From: Undaria pinnatifida
Lineage: Eukaryota > Sar > Phaeophyceae > Laminariales > Alariaceae
DNA: 64,000 nucleotides
NCBI GenBank assembly: GCA_012845835.1
Contig: JABAKD010000029.1
Span: forward strand, 3,382,844 to 3,446,843
Direction of reading: 5' to 3'
The notes under the pieces are model-generated. The model did not search any database and was not told the origin of the DNA. It saw nothing but the letters and a program-made list of their open reading frames with translations. The position numbers and the translations under genes are program-made. This document shows positions 55,832 through 64,000 of the stretch, piece by piece (position 1 is the first letter of the stretch; each line of letters starts with the position of its first letter).

Positions 55832-58800
55832 TCACGGATCTCGTAACGCTTGCAAAACCTCGTTCAAAAGCACATCGAGGAGGGACTCTGGCGGAGGCTC
55901 TAACCCCGGGGACGCCGAGCCACTGGCCCCTATCCCGAACGCCCCGCCTGCACCGTTGCCCTCTCGGGCGCGCGACCGTGCGCTGGCAACGCTCTCCCCG
56001 TGTCTCCGCAGGGTTTGCGCTACCGCGGCGACCGTCTCTCCGGAGCCATTAAGGATGGACGGAGGGGCCGCGGTCGGCACGGCCCGGGCCGTGGTTATCA
56101 CCGGGTGGGTTAAGGGCGGCAGAGGAGGCGTTGACCCACCAGCGGCGTGCGTCGTTGCTGTCACCGGCGCGGGAACAGTGTCAGCCGTAGCAGCTACAGC
56201 CGTACCAGCAGCAACCGTATCAGAAACAGACGTAGCATCAACAGCTGTAGCAGTAACAGCTGCAGCAGCAGCAATACCCGCAACCTCAACACCCGTACCC
56301 TCAGCATCGGTAGCGGCAACAGCAACCCCCGCAGCAGCAGGAGCAGCAGTAGCCGCAACAGCAGCCCCAGCATCAGCAACACCCACAGCACCGCCACCGT
56401 CATTACCACCACCACTAACAGCGGCGGCGGAGGCAGCAGGATCTTCGTCAGCGCCGAGCACTGGTGCCCCCAACGCCGTCGCCGTCGAAGCAACATCCAC
56501 ATCCAAAAGGAGCGAGGCTCCATTCCCATCAGCAGCGTCCGAAGCGGTGTCTTGCGACACACCATCCTCCCCAGTAATCCCTGCGACAGCTCCTGTATCT
56601 ACAACGGCGGCCGCGGCTTCCTGAGCTGGCCCGCCTTCTTGTCCGGCCCCGGCGCGACCAGCAGGAGGCAAAGGCGCGGGCGCGGGAACACTCCCATGTT
56701 TTCCATCAGCGAAACCGAGGGCATCGCTACTGCCAACGCCGCCGGCGATAACTCGCGCGCCGTGACCGCGTTCGCTAGCGCCGGGACAAAACTCTTCAAA
56801 CGCGTCGGTCGCGTACGCCCACCGCTGCGGAGCGATAAAACGGAGACGAAAAAAACGCGGAAAACGGTATTAGGAAGGCTTTGGGCGGACAGACTAGTTA
56901 GTAATTGGCCAGGCGTTACAATGCATTCATATATACTTGCATGCCGATATTTTTGGAAACGCGGAAAATGGCATTAGGAAGGCTATTAGCGGGCAGACTC
57001 GTTAGTAATTGGCTACGAGGTGGTGCAATGCACTTATATTTACTTGCGTGCGGGTATTTGCAGACTTGTGCGAGTTTCCATCTGACCAACGCGTCCGTAC
57101 CTCGACGTGTGGTTTTAGAAAATAAGACTCGCGTCAGCTATTTCGCATTTACTCCGCCATCCAACTAATAAGTAGCCGTGACGAATTGAAAACTTACCGG
57201 TATGGCCCTACGAAGTCACTAGAATAGCACGCTGCAGAGCTGTGACTCGGCGGGGATGTATTATTTTTTCGTCAGGGGAAGAACATCAAGAGAGAAGCGG
57301 TTGCTTGTACGCTCGTGTTCTCAAAAGGCGCGGTATGCCTTCTAGTCTAATCTGCGAAATAAGGGGCCGGGAAATGGCTGGGCGAGTTCATCCCGCGCGG
57401 CGTAAGACCACATACTTCATATACAGTCTATCCACAGCGCCCCGCGAATCCAGAAAACACGATTCTGAAAGAAAAGAAAAAATACCCACCCACCCACCCA
57501 CCCACCCACCCACCCACCCACCCACCCACCCACCCACCCACCCACCCGCTAACGCCACTACCGCAGCTCGTCGGCACGCTCACCTTGCGGATGGCCACGC
57601 AAGACCCTCCGCGACACATCTCCTTGAACCTATGCACCTTCATGCAGAAGCGTAGCGCGCGCTTGACTTCCAGCGCATCAAGGCCCACCGCCGCGTCGAC
57701 GGCACCGCGCCCCTCCAGCTCTACCACCTCGTCCAACCCTTTTTGCGCACTAGATTGCGGCAAGGTAGACATCGCGCTAGACTGCGTACTAGATAGCGGT
57801 GCGCTTGGCAGCGGCAGCGCCGGCGGCGACGGCGGCACTCGAGGGGCTGGCGGAGGCGGAGTCGGAGGGGGGGGAAGGGAGCTCATAGGGCGGAACCTGG
57901 AGTGGGGCACCCTTCTGAACAACCCCGATGTGCTGGGGAGCGACGGGGTAGGCGTGGTCGGCCGCCAAACACCATCACCGCTACCACCGCCACAACCGCT
58001 ACCACCATCACCACCGCCACCGCTACCACCACCACCTGTGGCAAGTTCAGCATCTTCTGCTAGGGCGTCACAGGCTCGACCGCTAAGGGCGGAGGAGAGG
58101 GTGGAGTTGAGACGACGGCATCTTGCAAACTCCTGTTGGGAAGGTTTGCAGCGACGGAGGCGGGGTAAGGCGGGTTGGGGGTGGTGGTGGGACGGGGGCG
58201 GAGATGGGTTGGGTGGGGGTGAGGGTGGGTGATTGATGGATTGGGGCGGTGGAAAGGGGGGTGGGGCTTGGCGGAGTGGGGTAGGATGAGAGGTGAGGTG
58301 GGGCGGGCCGGGCGGGGTGGGGTGGGCTGTGTGGTGCTTGGGTTGGGTTAGCGACGAGGAAGGAGAACAAAAGTCTCGAGGCGCCAGCGCGAATGAAAAG
58401 CGGGCGCGCGGTCGTACGGAACAAAGTGACGCTGGAGGTTGTGCATACCGCGCACAATGCGATACGCTATCGACGGGTGGGGTTGATACATCGCTTCTCG
58501 ACCGACCCTGTTCCCAGGGGACAAACACACAGCAGCGCACACATGACTTGACAAACTATCCACCAACGTGATTGTATACCTTCCAACAGCGCACACAGGA
58601 GTTGACGACATCTACAAATATTCATCAGCGCCGAATCCTAGGGAGAGAACTACCCTATATTTTAATGCATTACCTCGTCGCACACCATGTGCTCCGCCAC
58701 CGACATGTACGAGTCCTCAGCCGCCTGCCGCGCGTGACGTTGTAGGCTTCCCACCCACGCCACCTGCTTCGCGCGACTTTCCGCTCGGAACTGTCGACGG

Positions 58801-59963
58801 GGACGAGAGGAGTGGGAAGGGAAGGGAAGGGAAGGGAAGGGAAGGGAAGGGAAGGGAAGGGAAGGGAAGGGAAGGGAAGGGAAGGGAAGGGAAGGGAAGG
58901 GAAGGGAAGGGAAGGGAAGGGAAGGGAAGGGAAGGGAAGGGAAGGGAAGGGAAGGGAAGGGAAGGGAAGGGAAGGGAAGGGAAGGAAGGGAAGGGAAGGG
59001 AAGGGAAGGGAAGGGAAGGGAAGGGAAGGGAAGGGAAGGGAAGGGAAGGGAAGGGAAGGGAAGGGAAGGGAAGGGAAGGGAAGGGAAGGGAAGGGAAGGG
59101 AAGGGAAGGGAAGGGAAGGGAAGGGAAGGGAAGGGAAGGAAGGGAAGGGAAGGGAAGGGAAGGGAAGGGAAGGGAAGGGAAGGGAAGGGAAGGGAAGGGA
59201 AGGGAAGGGAAGGGAAGGGAAGGGAAGGGAAGGGAAGGGAAGGGAAGGGAAGGGAAGGGAAGGGAAGGGAAGGGAAGGGAAGGGAAGGGAAGGGAAGGGA
59301 AGGGAAGGGAAGGGAAGGGAAGGGAAGGGAAGGGAAGGGAAGGGAAGGGAAGGGAAGGGAAGGGAAGGGAAGGGAAGGGGAGGGGAAGGGAAGGGAAGAG
59401 GCTCACCAAACCGAACAGGATCGAACCGAACCGAACGGAACGGAACAAAATGGAACGGAACGCTCACCAAACCGAACAGGATCGAACCGACGAAACGGAA
59501 CGAAATGGAATGGATACGAACCGAACCGAACCGAACCGAACCGAACCGAACCGAACCGAACCGAACCGAACCGAACCGAACCGAACCGAACCGAACCGAA
59601 CCGAACCGAACCGGACCGGACCGAACCGAACCGAACCAAACCGAACCGAACCAAACCAAACAGAACCGAACCAACGAGAGCCGAGTCGCGTCAAGCCGAA
59701 CCGACCTGAACCGACTTGAACCGACTCAATCCACCACAACCCTACCACACCCCCACAATACCTTACCCTGCCCTACCCTACCTACCCTACCCTACCCTCC
59801 CTACCCTACCCTACCCTACCCTACCCTACCCTACCGTACCCTACCCTACCCTACCCTACCCTATCCTACCCTACCCTACCCTACCCTACCCTACCCCTAA
59901 TTCGGTCGTACTCACCAAGTGCACGCGGTTCTGCGAGTGCAGCTCGAAGCAGTGGCTGGGGGC
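55832..59963 (-). CDS. PH-domain protein gene, 5' incomplete, four exons seen
   Basis: Minus-strand exons: 59963-59916, 58790-58674, 58132-57584, 56824-55832. All introns are GT-AG and all four exons are in phase 0, giving 568 residues. The first two exons join into SHCFELHSQNRVHLFRAES and VAWVGSLQRHA, the last strands and C-terminal helix of a pleckstrin-homology domain, with the typical tryptophan. Exon 3 has a Gly/Pro/Ser-rich centre and ends KRALRFCMKVHRFKEMC. Exon 4 opens RWAYATDAFEEFCPGASERG and continues as a long Ala/Thr/Val-rich low-complexity tail. PH domains bind phosphoinositides or proteins at membranes; the partner is unknown. The first half of the PH domain must lie upstream, above 59963. 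The intron between the first two exons is almost entirely pentanucleotide arrays. Confidence 0.75.
57480..57550 (-). repeat. (GGGT)n array after a PH-gene donor
   Basis: On the sense (minus) strand a pure gggt repeat starts about 35 nt after the donor at 57583. On the + strand it reads ccca. Confidence 0.9.
58813..59399 (-). repeat. (CCCTT)n array, about 585 nt, polypyrimidine on the sense strand
   Basis: Nearly perfect pentanucleotide repeat (gggaa on +) with only three small interruptions. On the sense strand of the PH gene it is a continuous pyrimidine tract ending about 22 nt before the exon that starts at 58790. The long Arg-Glu-Gly-Lys and Ser-Leu-Pro-Phe open frames over it are artefacts. 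Confidence 0.95.
59405..59700 (-). repeat. (GGTTC)n array with a 61 bp tandem duplication
   Basis: On + it reads ccgaa repeats. The opening segment gctcaccaaaccgaacagga occurs twice, 61 bp apart, before the pure array (59517-59637). Confidence 0.9.
59757..59896 (-). repeat. (GGGTA)n array right after a PH-gene donor
   Basis: On + it reads ccctac-type pentamers. On the sense strand it begins about 20 nt after the donor at 59915. Confidence 0.9.
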
Positions 59964-60184
59964 CTGAGACACCACAGCGAGGCAAAAAAGGGATAGAGAA
60001 GGAGGAGGCACACGCACATGAAGAAAAAAAAAACGCGAGGCGAGGGAGGACAGTGCGCAAAAACAAAATAAGACCAGAGGTCAGGGGGAAGGACGAAGGT
60101 AAGGGGATCTTGCATCGCCATCAGCCAGGCTGTCAAGAGTAAAACATGTCGGTATGACGGGATTTTTGTCGCTTCACGGACGTC

Positions 60185-60475
60185 TGTCAAGGACACCCCT
60201 CAAGGATAGTCGTCTAGGACAGCCGTCAATTACGTCCACCACGAATGACGCCAAGATCAGCCGTCAATGACACCCGTCAAGGACAGATGTCAAAGACAGT
60301 CGTCAAGGACAGCCGTCAACTACATCCGTCACGTACATCCGCCAAGAAAAGACGTCAAGATCAGCCGTCAATGACACCGGTCATGGACAGATGTCGAAGA
60401 CAGTCGTCAAGGGAAGCCGTCAAGGACAGCCGTCAACGACAGCCATCAACGACAGCCGTCAAAGGAACTCTGCTC
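60185..60475 (+). repeat. Degenerate GACAGCCGTCAA minisatellite
   Basis: Irregular 12-15 bp units such as aaggacagccgtcaa, gacagatgtcaa and aacgacagccatcaa. Not coding. Confidence 0.75.
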
Positions 60476-60839
60476 CCTTAACACTACAGGCTGGGCTGGC
60501 CAAGAAGCGCATTTATTCTCGTCCGGCGTTTTCGCAACCACTCCGAACTATGATGACCCCACACTTGGCAGCAGTGTTACTGAACCGGCAGCGCGTTTGC
60601 CGATATAAAAAAATTAGGAATCGGATTTGATTTGGTCGAGAAAGTTCAGAAAACCCATTTGCCGTCAAATGTCAATTAAAGATGATCTATACGAAAATCC
60701 GATTCACGAAGCCGCTCGTGCTCGGTGTGAACATTCCGAGAGGCATGGTGCAACGATTAATATCCTTAGACCGGTGAAAATGGAAGGCCAAAAGTTTGAA
60801 ATTCCCAAAGATCCCAGCCAAACTTTGCCTGAACGGTCG

Positions 60840-61395
60840 CCTATGGACCCAATTTGGTGGAGTTGTTTTTTGAAACTTTCCAGAATTCCGGAAAAAAACG
60901 ACTTCTCGCGGCGATCTTGGCCAGCATCGGCCTGACAAATTCTCAAGCAGATCTTGGATTAGACGCGGCGTAATTTCGTGTTATCCACACACTTCGCTCG
61001 ACGTAATCAACGACAGCGTCGTGAACTCTGAACGTGGCGAGCTCGTTATGGGCTCCGACCCCCCCTTGGTGTACAACGCTGACTCTACGGCCGGTGATTT
61101 GTGGCGGGCACCGACCAGGCTTCTCTATGTAGGAAACTGAGAAAAAAACTCTATCGTCTCCCAAAGGGCGAAAAACACAATTTTGAGAGCATGTAACGGA
61201 AGACCACAGGACAAAACAAGCAACCTCTCACGCCCTGGGGCATTGATCGAGATGAAATCTTTAGCGCTGTCGCCTACACTCATGTGGCCTAGCCCGGAAC
61301 GAAAAAGAGTGGCCATGGGTTTTCTCTATCTCGAAATCGAAGGTCAATCGTGTTTTGGTGGGCAGTGTTGATCAAGGCTTGATGAAAAATAGACA
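60840..61395 (+). repeat. Dispersed repeat family E, copy 2
   Basis: Direct counterpart of 36866-37445 with the gaacgtggcgagctcgtta and ggctccgacccccc phrases and the tcgaaatcgaaggtcaatcg end. Lies between the visible PH exons and their possible upstream exon. Confidence 0.75.
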
Positions 61396-62048
61396 AAATT
61401 GACCTGTTGGACCGCAGGACCCACAAAAAGAGCCAGAAAAAAAAACAATTCGTCATATTTTTCCCATACGAGTAGCGACGCTACCCGGAATCTTTCAGCA
61501 ACCCCCCCCAAAAAAAGGTTTGCAAACTTTTTGGCCAAACTATCGGCTTTCCATTGTCAGATCTTACCATCGCCTAATTCGATCTCCATAGGAGATGTTA
61601 AGTACCTGGTATATGTGATCCCTTATGAAAAGTTAAAGGTAAGATCATAACGATGAGATCCGCAAAATCTGCGATTCTCACACCATTTTTTATATTTTTG
61701 GCCTGGATTTGTTTTACGTCTTGAGGGCAAGACAAGACGAGGGAATGCATTGCTGCAGAATTGATTTCGGTTTACCGTCGGCTGTGGCCAGAACAAAGTC
61801 GTGTCTTTACGCACATAACTATGAAAAAAATGAAAAGTACATGGTGCAGTGTAATCGACCTCTTTGGAAAATTTTAACGAAGCACGCGTTAAGTTGCCAG
61901 CTCAAAATAAAAAAAAACGGACGGAGAACGTGCGAGAAAATCAAAAAGCTGATCTTCGCCAGCCCAGCCCTTAGCATATTCCTCCCCCCCTCCCCCCTCT
62001 CGCCCCAACCCACCCACCCGCCCCCCTCCCCCCCTCCCGTCCCCTCAC

Positions 62049-62177
62049 CGCGACTGCGTTCCGAGAAACTGCGCGTGCGACGCACGGCACGAGAGGCAGC
62101 GAGAAGCTGTGGCTGTTCCCTTTCTTTCGCCTGCAGCGCTGCTCGCTCTTGCTCCGTAGGAGCCACAGCCGGTCGTC
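62049..62177 (-). CDS. Possible upstream exon of the PH-domain gene
   Basis: A 129 nt segment bounded by a CAG acceptor and a gtgagg donor on the minus strand, followed at once by a G-rich tract like other true donors in this window. One frame reads TEQERAALQAKEREQPQLL and AVRRTRSFSERSR, which looks protein-like but matches no family I know. The missing start of the PH domain would still have to lie between it and 59963. Confidence 0.3.
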
Positions 62178-62224
62178 CTGGCACCGCCGGAACAAAAAGG
62201 GGCAAAAACGAAAATGAACGCTAA

Positions 62225-63017
62225 GGCCATCTCTTATGCAGTCGGATTCCACCAGTCGAAAACGGCCCTTTTCGACTGGACTTTTTTTCGACTGGATTCT
62301 TCTGGTCTCTCTTCTTATCGTCAGTCGAGTTGATTTTATAGTTTTTGTGATCTTCCTAGAGGCGGTTGGTGTGAGGGAGTACTGTTGTACAGCAGGCGAA
62401 ATCGGTTGGCAGCTCTATGCTTCGCGCTGTATCCGCGAGCAACGGCTCGACGAACCTTCGTCCCAGCGAGTTGGTGGCTTTGGGCTTAGCCGAAAGCCGC
62501 CAAAGCTACGTTCGTGGAGTTACACTCAGCCGAGAGCCGCAAAAGCTACAGCAGGCGTAGCCGTTGTTGGCAGCATGAGATCAAGACCGCGCGCTGCTGC
62601 CGTCGTTTGATACACGCTGCTGGCGAGCGGAACTAGGAATGCGCCACGCTGACTTGCTGCGAGAAGCAACAGCAGGGATAGCCAAGCCAGCGTCAGCGCC
62701 TTGTATGATACTGCAGTGTGGTACCTGATATAGGTGTGTGGCCGTGTGGCCGTGCGGGTGTGTGTTTGGTGGTGGGATGGGCGATGCGATCGGTTCAAAA
62801 AACACGTGTAAAACTTTTTCGACTGAGTTTTTCGACTGGAGAAAGAGGATCCAGTCGAAAAACTCGACTTTTTCGACTGGATCCGCCAGTCGGAATTCTC
62901 AATCGAAAAAAGTTGAGTCGAAAAAGCCTTTTTTCGACTGCGTAAAAAAGCCCGATTTGGGCGTCAGTCGAAAAAGGCCGTTTTCGACTGAAAAATCCGA
63001 CTGCATAAGAAATGGCC
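62225..63017. mobile_element. Harbinger-like MITE with TAA duplication
   Basis: The left end ggccatctcttatgcagtcgg and the reversed right end ggccatttcttatgcagtcgg are flanked on both sides by TAA (62222-62224 and 63018-63020). This is the layout of PIF/Harbinger elements. Sub-terminal DNA repeats cagtcgaaaa and ttttcgactg in both orientations. No transposase frame in 793 bp. Confidence 0.85.
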
Positions 63018-63349
63018 TAAGAGAAAAATGCAACGAAACGATCAAGAACAAAAAAACAACAAAAAAACAACTCCTTCCCTCTTTCCCTCCCTCCCTCCCG
63101 CCCTCCCTGCCCCTTTCCTCCCGCCTCCACTGACCGCAAGAATGCACCAACGCCTCCGCCAGAGGCTGGAGTCTTTCCTGCTCTTCTTAAGAAGGTAGCC
63201 GCAGTAATGCCCCTGGCCGAGCCCCCAGAGGCTGACCCAACCGGACCTCGCCTCGTCTTCCGAAGTGTCCGATCCAGAAACCTGCCCGAGATAAACCGAC
63301 GGAAAACGCCATCAGTCCAGCACCACCGCCACCGATAACACGCACACCC

Positions 63350-64000
63350 GACAAAATCCCAACGATATACACTGACAGGCAGTGGTATAAAAATTGACAT
63401 CGATACCGACGGCAGTGACACAATCAAAAACAAACAACACAGATAAAAAAATACGTCTTGAGGCACAAAAAAACAAAGCCGTTTGACAAAAGTAAAGTAG
63501 TTGATCCTTGTTTGTAACAGATCAATTCCACGTCTCCGGCTTCGGGCACACGAAATCGAGGGCACCAACACCGATATTCACGGCAGTGACAGGCACCGAT
63601 ACCGACCGCAACCGCGCGGATACCGACAGCAACAGGAATCGATACTGACAACGAAACCGACGGCAACAACGTACCATGTCATCAACATTGCCGTCGGCAC
63701 CGACGGCACCGACACCGGTACCGACGGCAACGACAGGCATCGAAAACCGACGACACAACACCTTATACCGACGGCAACAACATAAATAGCGACACCGACA
63801 ACGACACCGACGACACAGGCACGAGAGCCACGGCAGCTACAGGCATCTATGTCGCGACACCAACACCAGCGCCACAGACAACGATACCGACCGCGCCGAC
63901 ACAATCGTCCACATCGGCATCGATACCGACGCCAACGCCATACACCGTATCGATATCGACATTGATATACATGCCGAGGGCAGGCACAGAAACCGTTGGC
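63350..64000 (+). repeat. Degenerate ACCGACGGCA repeat at the right edge
   Basis: Short imperfect units built from accgac, ggcaac, gacacc and gataccg fill the last 650 bp. Open frames in both directions come from the stop-poor unit. It runs off the window. Confidence 0.75.

Noticed and set aside
55761-56624. 287-codon Ala/Thr/Val-rich frame on +
   Set aside because: It lies antisense to the last PH-gene exon, which continues a phase-consistent exon chain on the minus strand.
57428-58540. 370-codon minus-strand frame as one single exon
   Set aside because: Only 57584-58132 has splice sites and exon-like composition. The rest is G-rich or C-rich intron and the GGGT array.
58568-59719. Open frame of 383 codons on + (Arg-Glu-Gly-Lys repeats) and its 334-codon minus-strand partner
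   Set aside because: Both are translations of the GGGAA and CCGAA arrays. The stop-free unit keeps every frame open, and the DNA is an intron of the PH gene.
59757-59896. Telomere-type repeat
   Set aside because: The unit is CCCTA (5 bp), not the 6-7 bp telomere unit expected, and it lies inside an intron.
1-64000. CRISPR array, rRNA genes, bacterial operons
   Set aside because: No regularly spaced direct repeats with unique spacers, no rRNA-like stretch, and all supported genes are intron-containing.

Overview
The window is nuclear DNA of a eukaryote with intron-rich genes, long low-complexity introns and many non-autonomous transposon relics. GC-rich exons, introns of several hundred to several thousand bases, and the lack of any prokaryotic operon layout fit a brown alga or another multicellular stramenopile. 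That placement is inference from gene structure, not from a marker gene. None of the long open frames over simple repeats is a gene. The real genes had to be rebuilt from short exons by family motifs, splice sites and codon phase.

Layout. 1-11160 has no recognisable gene: dispersed repeats, a 0.6 kb inverted repeat, a tRNA-derived SINE and a 225 bp TA-flanked MITE. 11161-18076 (+) is a seven-exon GT54 (MGAT4-like) N-acetylglucosaminyltransferase. 18080-27460 is gene-poor, with minisatellites, a 1.4 kb GC-rich satellite and foldback elements. 27463-29200 (-) is a three-exon Nudix hydrolase of the ADP-ribose pyrophosphatase type; its first intron uses a GC donor inside the Nudix box. 30740-31160 (-) is a decayed PIF1/Helitron-type helicase fragment. 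32579-49649 (+) is a ten-exon gene for AAR2, the U5 snRNP assembly factor, with an alanine-rich C-terminal extension. 49650-55830 is gene-free, with LTR retrotransposon relics including a TRIM-like miniature element. 55832-59963 (-), possibly starting beyond 62177, is a PH-domain protein gene with an incomplete 5' end. The right end holds a TAA-flanked Harbinger-like MITE and a degenerate repeat.

Two patterns run across the genes. First, several exons of the GT54 and AAR2 genes have one or two decayed neighbouring copies ('echo exons') about 100-360 bp away in the adjoining intron; seven exons in two unrelated genes show this. Second, many introns are strand-polarised: G-rich repeats follow the donor and C- or pyrimidine-rich repeats precede the acceptor on the sense strand. 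The extreme case is a PH-gene intron made largely of three pentanucleotide arrays, with a pyrimidine array of about 585 nt ending some 20 nt before the acceptor. The four genes share no evident pathway (Golgi N-glycan branching, nucleotide clean-up, splicing, phosphoinositide or membrane binding).
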